A stretch of DNA of 64,000 nucleotides from Siphonodentalium dalli (lineage: Eukaryota; Mollusca; Scaphopoda; Gadilida; Siphonodentaliidae). Positions 35,215 to 46,826 of the stretch are shown piece by piece (positions within the stretch are counted from its first letter, which is position 1; each line of letters starts with the position of its first letter). Made by a program: the position numbers and the translations under genes. Under the pieces are notes generated by a model. It saw only the letters and a program-made list of their open reading frames with translations. It searched no databases and was not told the origin of the DNA. The stretch is taken from NCBI GenBank assembly GCA_032622095.1, contig CP136066.1:102073319-102137318 (forward strand), given 5' to 3'.

Positions 35215-35760
35215 CGTACCACAGCTAACTACGTGAGAAGTAAAAGCTCTGAATGATTTCATCTGTAGCAATGCTACTGAAATTTGCATGTAAACAGCAT
35301 GAAATTATCTCGCAAGAAACAATCATGCAAGTATTTTAAAGCAAACGTCAGTAGCGCCGTTACATGTTCACACACTGGCAATTTGTTCTGGTATTTTATT
35401 CCAGTCATACATATAATGAGGGTGCCAGAATATGAACGCCAGCATGCGTATACAATTCGTCTTTACCAAAGCTAACGACATGAAAAGTAAATTTCTGTAG
35501 TTCCTCATGTAATGGTGTCACTGACATTTGCCTTCAATACATGTATGGTTGATTCTTATTTGCAGGGCACGGAACGGAGAGACATACATATACAATGCAT
35601 CTGTACCACAGATAACAAACTGGTAGTAAAAGCATTGCATCGTTTCATCTGTAGCAATGCTACGGAACTTTGCATGTAAATAGCATGCCATTATATCGCA
35701 AGAATCAATCATGCAAATATTTGAAAGCAAACGATACATGTGAAACTGTACAGACAGTAT
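35215..35760 (+). repeat. Dispersed repeat family T, tandem double copy
   Basis: TACCACAGCTAACTAC, AGTAAAAGC, TCTGTAGCAATGCTAC, GCATGTAAACAGCATG and AGAAACAATCATGCAAGTAT recur about 390 bp later (35607-35725). Related single copies are at 47510-47720 and 53055-53300. Confidence 0.75.
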
Positions 35761-35990
35761 ACTGTTTACGTCTCATGTTCATGCAACATATCGTCGCACA
35801 AATACGCATATAATCGACCTATAATATGAAATAGGTACATAATGTGATTATTTGATTCTGAAATAAGCACATAATAGAGTCATATCCCTTATTTCCTGTT
35901 ATGGCGCGGCCACAGTGAAAGCAAATATTAAAGAGCGTACATCTTAAATGTTGTGAGTTGGCTTATTCGTGTCATTGTCCGCACAAAATC

Positions 35991-37070
35991 TGCTTAGAAT
36001 AGCCACATTATGAGTCGATAATGCGACTAAAACGCTCTAGTTTTCATTGCATTGTCGACTCAAAATGAGGCGATTCTAAGCACATTATCTACCTAAAACA
36101 AGTTCTAATATAAGCAGATAATGTGTGGATTTTCGGTAGAACAGACTGGTTAGTCAGATTGTGGAAAGATTGTGAACGTTTTGAACGTACCCTCAGTGCA
36201 CTATTTTCATGATGAAAACATGACACAAATACTAAAGGGGGAAGAGGATTTAAAGCCACATGGCGGTTTGCACTACAAAATGCACTTACTATTATTTGCT
36301 ATAGAATTTTTTCTCAGTATCGAAATAGGTCGATAAATATTTGAACTACCTTTCTACAAACATTATGTAACCCAAAAAGACGCATAATGACGGAATGAGG
36401 AGTGTTGATAAACTATATTTAAGAGAGAGAAAGAGGATCTGTGATTAAAGAAACGTTACTTCGCTGTCCGTGAACTGTATCACAATATACAAAGCGGAAT
36501 AACTCTATACTACTATAGTGTGACCATTTATGTGCATTCGAAGATATCTATTTCTTTCAATTGTTGTGTGTATTGGTGTAAACATTTTGTGTTTTTTTTA
36601 TCATAGCAGGAGAGGCTAAAAGAAACGCTCTTTATTCTTCATGCTGAAGAAAAATCAATTTTTACATCTATGATTTGACTAAGTCTCCCTTTTGCGTACA
36701 AAGTCAGTTTAAAACTATTTGCCTTATTTGTCAGTATATTTGAATGCATGTAAAATGTGACAATTTGTGTGTTCATTGTCATCAACGACCAGGCGCTTAT
36801 ATATGGAGCCATCTCCTCAGAAAGGAACAGACTTTATATCATACATGAAGTAACATGTTGAATTTAAATGGAATGAAAAAATAAAACACATATAGAGAAT
36901 CTCCAACTCTCCAAACGAGTTTGATAAATTTGAAAGTCGTAGCCGAGTTGTGAATAAAATTTATCAAACGAGTTTCATAAAATCTTATATCCCAACATAA
37001 CGAGTTGAAGATCTTGTATATCACATGAACAAACCTAGAGCTTTAAGCCTTTTAAACAAATTTTAGGAAG
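35991..37070 (+). repeat. Segmental repeat B-A-C, copy 1
   Basis: B 35991-36390 (TGCTTAGAATAGCC, CATTATCTACCTAAAACAAG, TCGAAATAGGTCGATA), A 36391-36842 (AGTGTTGATAAACTATATTT to CAGACTTTATATCAT), C 36843-37070 with an internal hairpin at 36895-37014. B carries a ~180-bp insertion (36130-36308) absent from copy 2. Confidence 0.8.
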
Positions 37071-37076
37071 ATAACC

Positions 37077-39210
37077 TGCTTAGAATAGCGGCATTATGAG
37101 TCGATAATGTGACTAAAATGCTCTAAGTCTCAGCATGTTATCGACTCAAAATGATGCAATTCTACGCACATTATCTACCTAAAACAAGTTCTCAGTATCT
37201 AAATAGGTCGATACATATCTGGACTACCTTTCTACGAACAGTATGTACCCAACAAGACGCATTCGGGTATGATAAATGCAACTGTAAATACGGAGTTTGG
37301 GTCCCAATCACAATACAGCCATTTGCACGACATGGAACGAAAAAGGGCGTTCCGTGGTAGTCTATTCCTGATATGATAGCAAACAAAGAGCGTTTGTCTG
37401 ACTTCTGGCGAAAAGTTGAAAATGGCTAAAAAATGGATGTGACTTTGTGTTTTTCAGAGCATATGAAGCCGGTATATCAATAGTTCATGTCGACCTATCG
37501 TATCCGTCACCCCAGTTTACGAAGAAACAAATTTGGAGGTTCGAATTAGCCATGTCCGTTTAACATCAAGTAGATACCCCCTTTTGTGAGCTATCTCCTT
37601 AGGAAAGTGGAAAGATTGAATACCGAAAGCGGGAATGGCAAGATAAAGAGTAGGTTTAAGAAATGGTGGTATATTATGTAATTATGCAAACGAGCGTATA
37701 ATACTATATGCAGAATGTATAAGGTAATGAAGGAATAAGGAGTGAGGATAAACTATATTTAAGAGAGAGAAAGAGGATCGGTGATAACAGAAATGTTTCT
37801 GCGCTGTCCTTGTGTTGTCGCCAAGTATATAAAGCGGAATAACTCTACTACTATAGTGTGACCATTTATAAGCACTCGGAGATATCTATATTTCTTTCAA
37901 TTGTTGGGTGTATTGGTGTAAACATTTTGTGCTTTTTGTCATAACAGGAGAGGCTAAAAAAAACGCTCTTTATTCTTTATGCTAAAGAAAAATCTACTTT
38001 TTACATTCCATGATTTGACTAAGTCTCCCTTTTGCATACAAAGTCAGTTTAAAACTATTTGCCTTATTTGTCAGTTTATTTGTAATGCATGTAAACTGTG
38101 ACAGTTTTTATGTTCATTGTCATCAACCACTAGGCGCTTATGTATGGAACCATCTCCTCAGAAAAGAACAGACTTTATATTATAGGAAAATAAAGAGCGA
38201 AAAGTGGAAGACAAGAAATGTAGAGCGAAATTACAGAGCTCAATTCAATTAGTTTATTCTCTTAAACTCATATTACATTGTCATGAGTATTGAGACATAA
38301 TATATACAACATTTACAATAAAAATAACATTGTTATATACAATAGCTATTATGTACACAGATCCGAATCAGCTGATCAATCGAAGCCGGTGTCACGTTAC
38401 GGTATTTAGTATTGCCTGTTCGGTGGAAACAGTCGAACAGAAGCACGGAATCGGAAGAGTTTCTAAAATTCGTCGTGTATGTTTTATGGAAAACATGGTA
38501 GCAAAATAATATTTGACATTAGTCTTACATATCTCCGCTACGATCTTTGTTATACTGTAAGTTTGATCAATACGAGCCATGCAAATTGGGTTATACTCAT
38601 ACTCAACAGGTTTATTTGTAAAATTTTGATTCCAGATTTGGTAATCAGAAAACACCACGACTCACATGGCCGTTGAATCAAGTGAAGAAAACCACTGTCG
38701 CAATATACGTGTGCTGTGTACATGATGCTATCACGAAATATATAATATAATATAACAATTTGACATAACAAAAGAGGTTGTGTATATAGTAGCAAAAATA
38801 CTGATATCAGTGATAAGCAAATGTAAAGTCGTGAACTAGTGAGACAGTACTGAATTTAATTTACTTGCTATGTTGGTCATTACAATGGTGTACCCTTGAA
38901 TCGTAGCTTGAGTTCATGTATACCTGGCTTTCTTGCAATGAGCTACATAGACTAATGCATAAACATTAAGCAACAGGTTGAAGTTATGGAATGAAAAAAC
39001 AAAACATATATAGAGGATCTCCAAAGAGTTATATTGGGATATAAGATTTTATGAAACGAGTTTGATAAATTTGATTGACAACGAGTCGTAGACGAGTTGT
39101 GAATCATATTTATCAAACGAGATTCATAAAGTCTTATATCCCTACATAACGAGTTGAAGATCTTGTATATCACATAAACAAAACTAGATCTTAATGCCTT
39201 TTTAACAAAT
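37077..39210 (+). repeat. Segmental repeat B-A-C, copy 2, interrupted twice
   Basis: B 37077-37265, unique 37266-37729, A 37730-38184, unique 38185-38945, C 38950-39210 with an internal hairpin 39015-39162. Order and orientation match copy 1, so the two unique blocks look like later insertions. A copies are about 90% identical by eye. Confidence 0.75.
38185..38945 (-). other. Block splitting copy 2; possible LINE tail at its left end
   Basis: On the minus strand it ends with GAGAATAAACTAATTGAATT, close to the tail at 26046. The frames here are short. I cannot read a retroelement protein with confidence. Confidence 0.3.
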
Positions 39211-39788
39211 CAAAATCTTTCAACATACATACATTTACAGTGTTGGTTGAGACGCTTCACAACCGCATACGACAGCATTGCGCGCTCGGCCTGGCGACGG
39301 AAAATATAGTGCCCCAATTTGCATATTTGTTTTTGTGTCTATCTCCGTTAGTGTAACGAAGTTGGACAAGAATGTTTTAACTTTAATGAACAAAGCAATC
39401 ATATTGTATTGTATGTTGTTGGTGTCATGTGCGGTTTTTCGAAATAGTATTAAACCGCCTGAATCAATGTAAAGAAATTTTGTTGGTGGGAAGCACGCGC
39501 CTATTCATAACTAGTGAGAGAAATAAGGAAATATGTAATGGCCTTTTATTGATATAATATATAAACATATTAATAATGCGATAATCACTGCTCGTTATGT
39601 ATACAGTATTATTGTCTACTTCACTTTTTCGTATACAGATATAATCATGGTTCCAGACCTTCCAGTTCTACAAGTAGTATAATGTAAAACAATTTTGGAT
39701 TGTTCCACTGATAAAATGTTATATCCACTGAAATCTTCCCGCTCTGTAGCAGGTAGTTGGTTGAATTAATTCAATAAATTATAATTAT
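39211..39788. other. No recognisable feature
   Basis: AT-rich unique sequence. Confidence 0.4.
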
Positions 39789-39792
39789 TTAA

Positions 39793-40110
39793 AGGTACTC
39801 AATCTGATCAGACGGTCCCCATATCATCAAAATATTTATCAACATTGTGTTCAACGAAATATAGCCGTAATATCACTTGAGTATCACGAAATTTTGCCGT
39901 ATTACCACTTGATTTTAGAATTATCCATCTTCATCTGCAATTCAGTGACGTTTTTCTGGGCCACAAATAATTGTACATCTCGAGAATAACAAACTTCAGA
40001 AATCGAAATCTTATCACTCTGAGCGTTGATGTCTGGGTTCCTCGACACGAATCAAATATGTTATACCCGAAGCCGAAGAAATAGTAATTGAGGGGCGTTA
40101 ATTCTGATAA
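39793..40110 (-). mobile_element. TTAA MITE (AGGTACTCAATC family), decayed left end
   Basis: TTAA then AGGTACTCAATCTGATC. The body is an inverted copy of 57760-58109 (shared blocks include GGCTTCGGGT, GATTCGTGTCGAGGAACCC and CTCAGAGTGAT when read on the minus strand). The far terminus has lost its TIR. Confidence 0.75.
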
Positions 40111-40244
40111 TGCATCTTTCAATGTGTCATCGTACTCGCCTAAGTTTTGTTGTGTAACTGGTCAAGAGATCTTGTAAATAGAATGACTTTTCGAATGTGA
40201 ACACAGTTGATATCAACAAGAAACTTTATATTATATTGAGCGTC

Positions 40245-40380
40245 ATGTCGTGAAACCATATTAGTAGGATTTGCGATGTCGTAAAATGATATTACCCTGA
40301 TTGGTGATGTAAAACGATAGTACTCGGTTTAAGGGTAAATTCAAGCAGTTATGGACAAAAATGTCATATCTAATTGATAA
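40245..40380 (+). repeat. Dispersed repeat family S, single-unit copy
   Basis: Aligns with 34130-34297 and ends after a single TCATATCTAATTGATAA, that is one unit of what is a 10-unit array at 34279. Confidence 0.75.
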
Positions 40381-40933
40381 ACCGATATATGCAGTATGGT
40401 ATACCAGGACACAACGCTCACAAGTCCGATTTTTGACAAATATACACTAAATGCCATATCTCTCAGATATTCGAAAAAAGTGTCCTATTTATCTATACAA
40501 TCCGATATCGTTTGATATATACTTAGGCAATAAAAGAAAGAGAACTCGAGACATCGAACCGGAGATTTGGGGAGTGGTGGGTCGTCAACTTTTGTGTCAT
40601 AATCAAGGTGGGGAATCACGTGGTTTCGAGGTTGGTGAGCACCACGCATTCAAATTGTGCGAACGCACAAAAACATAATATAAAAGAAAACCATAATCAG
40701 AAATGGTAACGCCCTCAAGATCATATTATTAGGCATAAATATAAATTATAAAAAATATATATATATTTATTATATACTTGCCCATGAATTATAAGGTTTT
40801 AGCAGTGAGATATAAGTGATATCCCACCCACTCTAGAGTGATATCCCACTAGTGAGTGATATCAACTTAAAATTTATGTTGTATTGACATTCATTGGGGG
40901 CCATAGGCAAGTAACTAACGTATATAATAAACA
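40381..40933. other. Unassigned
   Basis: Contains a short GATATCCCACY/AGTGAGATAT repeat patch at 40810-40865. No gene was seen. Confidence 0.4.
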
Positions 40934-41063
40934 GAATATCCACACCTTTTCAGCTGATATGGGTTAAATCTCATTCGTGATGACAAAACATTTGAATTCA
41001 ATTCAATGTTTTGTCATCACTCATGAGATATAACCCATATCCACTGAAAAAGTGTGGATATCC
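40934..41063. repeat. 130-bp palindrome
   Basis: Arms of about 64 bp starting GAATATCCACACCTTTTCAG and continuing GATGACAAAACATTTGAATT meet with almost no loop. About six mismatches. Confidence 0.85.
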
Positions 41064-41394
41064 TCTATATATTGGTTACATGAATGCACCGCCTCAGAAT
41101 TCCGTTAAAACAACTAATCCTTCAAATTATTACAAAAAAACTACGGCTTATTACTGCATGTTTCTCATTCTCCGCACCAGAAAGCCTCTAAATGCGGATC
41201 AAAAATAGGAGGCATTGTGTTCCCACCATAAAATCTTCGTTGGCCCAGCCATTGTTCATACCTAAACACCGAAAGCAATTAACGCGGTCATAATAGTCAC
41301 ATGCTGCAACTATCAGACATCCAGCGAATACACACCCCGCGAAAACCCGAAATGTGTTGTCTTGTGAGATATCGCATCGCTATTGCTCAATTTG
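41064..41394. other. No recognisable feature
   Basis: Unique sequence between the palindrome and the LINE remnant. Confidence 0.4.
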
Positions 41395-41952
41395 ACACGA
41401 CCAGAATAGCCTTCCTACAATATCCTAAAACAATAAAGCTTCTCAAATCATCGGCATAGTCAATAGAACTTTCACGAACTTGGACATCGACACTTTCCGA
41501 TCGCTCTACATAAGCTTGGTCAGACCTATCATCGAATACTGTAACTCTGCATGGAGCCCACATCACAAATAGCAAAGCATTCTGTTAGAGAAAATACAAA
41601 GACAAGCAACGAAACTAGCTAGTTCGTCAAATCAAAACTCCATGCGACCGAGACCGAATGATAAGACTCAATCTGATGTCTTTAAAATATCGATGATTTA
41701 GAGGAGATCTAATCGAGTTAATATAAACTGTCGAATGGTCATTACAATATCAATGCCTGTGACATATTATAAATAAATTAATCAGGAAGAACAAGCGAAC
41801 AGCTACAGATGCGCACTGTTAACAAGGACATATGAAAATATTTCTTCAGGCAGAGGTTGGCAAATAGCTGGAACTCTCTGCCATACTTCGCTGTTGAGAC
41901 TCCAACACTCGATCAATTCAAAATATACATAGACTCATTCTTATCTATTATA
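41395..41952 (+). mobile_element. LINE reverse-transcriptase C-terminal remnant
   Basis: The plus-strand translation gives FTNLDIDTFRSLYISLVRPI then IEYCNSAWSPHH and LLEKIQRQATKLA. Farther on it gives RLANSWNSLPYFAVETPTLD and QFKIYIDSF. This is the standard order of motifs after the RT thumb in animal non-LTR elements (LVRP..EYC..W.P, EKIQRQATK, W-NSLP..V..A/TP-LDQFK). Stops and frameshifts lie between the blocks, so it is a pseudogene. The 3' end is lost where the Helitron-like element starts at 41953. Confidence 0.8.
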
Positions 41953-42798
41953 TCTACTATATATTTTGAGACTTCCGTATATATGTATATATGTGTGTGT
42001 GTGCGTGTGTGTGGGTACTTCATTGAATCGAAAACGGCTGCGCGGATCGAGCTCAAATTTCGTATATAAGTGTAAAAAAACCACGGGGATCGTCCACGTC
42101 GCATTTTGGACAAGCTCAGAGCACCGCTTCTCCAGTCACAAAAAAATGGCACCTTGGGGGTTAACACACTAACGAGATGTAACCGATTAATTCTCTTTAT
42201 AGTCATCGACGTATTGATCTAAGAGGCGTAACTCTATATTTTTTATTAGTTTTCGCAATGTGATTCTTACGTCTGTGACTCGGCGTGTGCGTCATTATAC
42301 AGACATGAGCGTGTTGTGTGATTCTTATGTACTCAGGGCTTCCTAGGAACGCGGATCGGGTCAGTTTTTCCACCCTAGGTGATTTTCACCTTGAAACGGG
42401 TACTCACAAATTATATATATGCGTGTTGTGTGATTCTTACGTACTTAGGGCTTCCTAGGAACGCGGATCGGGTCAGTTTTTCCGTCCTATGTGATTTTCA
42501 CCTCGAAAACGGTACCCACAAATTATATATATGTGTGCATGTGTCCTTTATAGACTCGAACCGATTGCTCTCACACTTGCTACCTAAGCGAGTGTCATGG
42601 ACGGGTTAAATTGTGACCCCGACCTGACCTTGACATTGAAAATGATCAATTCAAGGTCAAATCGGGTAAAATATTTAAAAACCACAAATTAATTCAAAAA
42701 TATTAAAAAAAAATTAAATTAAAAAATAAAATTAATTAAACAAAATAAAAATTGTCATGTTTCTGACGAACGCCGCCAGTGGCGGGCTAACCTGCTAG
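41953..42798 (+). mobile_element. Helitron-like element, first of a head-to-tail pair
   Basis: 5' TCTACTATATATTTTGAG after A; 3' CTAG at 42795-42798, preceded by a CCGCC..GGCGG hairpin. The interior has two ~118-bp units (GTTGTGTGATTCTTAYGTAC, GAACGCGGATCGGGTCAGTT, TGATTTTCACCT) at about 42305 and 42420, then GACCTTGACATTGA..TTCAAGGTCAAA. No Rep/helicase coding. Confidence 0.78.
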
Positions 42799-43402
42799 TC
42801 TATTATATATTTTGGAAGATCTGTCTGTCTGTCTGCGTGTCTGTCTGTGTGTGTGTTCGCGATGAACTCGAAAACGGCCGACCCGATTACGATGAAACTT
42901 GGTATGTGGGGTATTTTCGGCCGGGGGTGGCATAGGCATATTAATTTGTCCGTGCGACGTGACCTTGACCTTGAAATCTGGTCATGTCAAGGTCAAACGC
43001 CCGAATATCACGGGATTTTGATGAAACTTGGAATGTTGGGGTATTTTCGGCCGAGAAGTGGCATAGGCCTATTAGTTTGCCCATGCGACGTGACCTTGAC
43101 CTTGAAATCGGGTCAATTCAAGGTCAAATCGCAAATTTTGATGGGATTTCCACGAAATTTGATACATAGGGTTACTTTTGTCCACAGTGTTTTGGACGGG
43201 TCAAATCGTGACCCCGACCTGACCTTGACCTTCAAAATGATCAATTCAAGGTCAACTCGGGTAAAGTTTCGACGGGTACTTTTGTCGGGTACTTTTGTCT
43301 GGGCAGTGTTTTGGACGGGTCAAATCGTTACCCCAAATGACCTTTACCTTCAAAATGGTCAATTCAAGGTCAAAGCCCGGACGAAGTCGGGTCACCTTCT
43401 AG
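42799..43402 (+). mobile_element. Helitron-like element, second of a head-to-tail pair
   Basis: Starts at TC 42799 (TCTATTATATATTTTGGAAG), immediately after CTAG of the first element. It ends at CTAG 43399-43402 followed by T. Its 3' hairpin (GCCCGGAC GAA GTCGGGT) matches that of the element ending at 9043. The interior carries two ~125-bp units (TTTTCGGCCG, GGCATAGGC, GCGACGTGACCTTGACCTTG) and two GTTTTGGACGGGTCAAATCG units. The 208-codon frame across it is repeat-derived. Confidence 0.82.
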
Positions 43403-43512
43403 TATTATATAAAATACGAGTTCGACGACAAGTAATGACGATACATATAATTGTAAACAAACATTGCAAATAATGTTATTGGGACTAAATGTCGCAAGAC
43501 TTGTTCCGTATT

Positions 43513-43552
<40 letters not shown>
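43513..43552. repeat. (ATG)n microsatellite
   Basis: About 13 uninterrupted ATG/GAT steps. Confidence 0.95.
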
Positions 43553-43554
<2 letters not shown>

Positions 43555-44111
43555 GATAGAACAAACCACTATTATGATGATCGTGTCGTTATTTGTTTAA
43601 AATACGTATCAATTGACATATACGCACCCGTTCCCTCATTAAAATAAACCTATTTCGACCATTTTAGGGGACCTCTGCGAATTCGGGGACCTCCTCGAAT
43701 TCAGTGAACTCCGCAAATAGGGACCTACTGCAAATTGTCACACGGATCAGCACCTAATTAACGAACCGGTGGCTGACTCGGCTGTCTCTGACTACATTCT
43801 TTCAAATACGTATCAATTGACAAATACGCATTTTACAAATTATCTTTTTCATTTCTTCTATTTATAATTGGCATAGCTTATTACAAACCAAAATCAACGA
43901 CAATAAACGAAATTGAAATTCCAACTACACCTTTTATCGGACTCGGGGTCGCACTACAACTTTTAATGCGTCCCAAAAAAAACTATTTCTATGAATAAAA
44001 CGACCAGCGCCCACATGATACAATAATATCTACGTTAGTATACACCGGAGGGTGAAATGAGGAACTGACACAAACCATAGAATGTTGACTGTTACGAGCA
44101 AATGCTAGTTT
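43553..44111. other. No recognisable feature
   Basis: AT-rich. GGGACCTCNNCGAATT is repeated about three times at 43669-43735. Confidence 0.4.
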
Positions 44112-44320
44112 ATTTTTAAAACAAGTTGATACCTTATTTGTTCGGAAAACCTCAGTAGTGTTCTATAACATTCTGACCCAAAGTTGCCAGTCGGAGGTTC
44201 GTGGAGTACACAAGTCCATAAATCTAGGAGAATCCTTCGGCTGACAACTTTTGTCAGAATGTTACAGCAAACAATTGTGAGTTTGGACACAAATGAGGTA
44301 TCAGCTTGTTTTAAAATAGT
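44112..44320. mobile_element. 209-bp foldback element
   Basis: Imperfect inverted ends of about 85 bp, starting TTTTTAAAACAAGTTGATAC and including AACATTCTGAC and AAAGTTG. Short central spacer; no target duplication clear. Confidence 0.7.
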
Positions 44321-44640
44321 ATAGCATAAGTATGAACGTAGCTGTTAAAAACTTTGTAATATGTCATTAGCCTAGCTTATTACATTTTTCTTCATTTCTG
44401 CATGGTCGCGTTTGCGATCGCATCGTCCATTTTGAATGCCTGGTGCCAACTGGTACAATACATGGTACTCCCCAAAGTGCTAATCACATCATTAATACTA
44501 AAACTGGGTCATATCAGGCAAAATAACCCACAATGTGTCGAATTGTTCGTAAAAATACCTTATCATTTGATATACTACTGGGCGGAATCAATACGGTCCC
44601 ATTCGTGATGGTAATAATCACACTCTACAATCGTTTGAAT
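44321..44640. other. No recognisable feature
   Basis: One 68-codon chance frame. Confidence 0.4.
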
Positions 44641-45168
44641 GCGATTCGGTGACAGACCCCGTTTACGGTAATTATATGTCTGGTATGAAATCGGGCAAAT
44701 TCTAGTCGAAAAAGGGCGACATAAATCGACGAAACCCACATTTCATGTCTGTCTGTTTTGGGATTTGACTGAGTTACATACATACCAACTTTGGTTCTGA
44801 TCAAATAATCTAAACTGGAGTTATCGATCGGAAACCAAAATTTTAGGAAAACGGGCAAATTCGAAGTCGAAAAAGAGCCAGCCCGTTAGTTTAATTGTGA
44901 AATTTATTTGATCATGTTTGTTTCAGCTGAAATGGGCCGTAACTCATGCAAAAATAATTGGACGGAACCCACATTCGAACTTGGCCTGTGTTGTTAGCTG
45001 GAAAACATACATACCAACTTTGGTTCAAGTCAAATAGTCCAAGCTAGAGTTATCGCTCAGAAACCAGGAATGTTAATGGACGGACGGACAGAAGGAATGG
45101 CAGACATGCGGACATATACAGACTGACTACATAATACGGCCCTTTTTTTTAGTCGGGCGTATATATAA
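44641..45168 (+). repeat. Tandem units + (GGAC)n + terminal hairpin
   Basis: Two ~250-bp units (ACATACCAACTTTGGTTC, AGTTATCGMTCRGAAACC, CGGGCAAATTC, AAAAAGRGC) lead into GGACGGACGGACAGAAGG and a closing hairpin (CGGCCC, T-tract, GGGCGTA, about 45137-45163). This is the reverse layout of 29474-30610, with different unit sequences. Confidence 0.75.
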
Positions 45169-45245
45169 TAATAAAAGTTAGAAGCGATCTGACCTAGATT
45201 TGCTTTAGAACAGACCAGTTAAGCTACAACGGACAGTCGAGTCCA

Positions 45246-45400
45246 TTTAGTGGGCGACGCCATATTTATTTCATTCGCCCCTTTACCATATTATATACCC
45301 TGTATCCGTATCAGACAGTATTTTTAGTGGGTGACGCCATATTTATTTTCTTCGCCCCTTTACCTAGCTACCCTGTATCCGTATCTGACAGTGGCCGTGT
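45246..45400 (+). repeat. ~80-bp tandem duplication
   Basis: TTTAGTGGGYGACGCCATAT, TTCGCCCCTTTACC and CCCTGTATCCGTATCWGACA occur twice, starting near 45248 and 45333. Confidence 0.9.
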
Positions 45401-46826
45401 GAGCACATATAACTCGTGATGCGTTATCAATTTGTTCACGTCCGCGATGTTTATGGGTATCGACGATAGCACACAATTCAAGAGTCGCTCAAACAGGTTT
45501 TCACTGCGAAGGAGCGACAAATTCCCTGCGGACCAATTCTAGCGCGAACATGTAAAAATATCACGTGACATCACAGATAATTCATAACCACTTTGTTGGC
45601 ATTTCCATATATTTACTTTTGGACAATGCGCTATATCCATGAAATTTTAATCACGAAGCGGGAGATGCGCGGCTGGTGGATGAATATAATCGGGTGTGTG
45701 TCGAGCGAATGAATAGAATCGGGTATGTGTCAAGGGATTACAGTCGGGAACCCATTAATATATCACAGGAACCGGCGACACGCTTGGAAACAAGTGTGCG
45801 TGTGCATGGAAACGCAAGCTGTCGCCTAATAGCATGGGAATGTGTTTGATGACACAGCTAGGTGTGCAGACAAACGATGGATAGATTGTGTACATGGGAC
45901 ATTGGTTCGATAAAACCTCGCGTCATTTGGTTTACAACAGATTTACTCCAATAACACAATGGTGAGTGGTATATCCATGCAGTATAGACTAACTTTTAAT
46001 TGGATTTCTTTTAAAGTCCACGTGTTATATTTATTTCGAAATACGTTCTGATGTTTTCGATCACAGGCTTATCCCTGCGTGGGATTGAACAGACAGATGC
46101 TGATATATTATATATGGTAACATTAGTAACTTCGTTAGCATTGTCGCGCACATTCAGAGATAATATCTAGAAAGCTACACCTAACACGTATACAATTAAT
46201 TGTATACAATGCAATGAAAAGTAGCAATATTGACAACTCTAGATATTTTTTTGGCAGACTTACAGCTGAAAATCTGCAACATTGACTCGCATTTTGGGAG
46301 TTCTTGTTGTAAAACGCGCGCTAATTTTCTCAAATTGAAATGTCCATGGCTAACAGTGCAACAAACCAGAGCACCACAAAGTTATCACCTGTAGATTCAG
46401 TCAAAGAACAAGCGATTTGAACTTACATCGAAGCTGCTTCAAATGTATTTGTGAGTTTTGTTGAACATTCAAAACCGTTATCGTAACAACGGATAAGGAA
46501 AAATTACAACGAATAGAAAGAACACAAATTCTAGTGACGATGTACCCTATTCGTAATAATTATTAGTTGTCGTTCATTATTCGAAAGGTCTATTGTTTCA
46601 ATGACTCACATTCGCACATATGAAATATACATGTACAGACGGATATGGATATATATCATTCAGATCAAAACACTACAGTTCATCACTCGTGTGGACAAGT
46701 TATTCCCCATTCTACTACAATGCACTTCAACTACTACTTATTGTGATTTCGGGGGGGGGGGGCTAACCCTGGGATTTTCAGAAGGACCGAATGGTCCTCC
46801 TCTTAACCCCTCACTTTTTGTCTTTA
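45401..46826. other. Mostly unassigned; possible ATG/donor at 45959
   Basis: ATG directly followed by GTGAGT (45959-45967) would fit a first exon that ends right after the start codon, but nothing else supports it. A perfect 20-bp palindrome (GTATACAATTAATTGTATAC) is at 46188-46207. A G-tract is at 46751-46760. Confidence 0.3.

Noticed and set aside
42847..43473. 208-codon open frame on the plus strand
   Set aside because: It runs through Helitron tandem units and past the CTAG end into flanking DNA, so it is not a gene.
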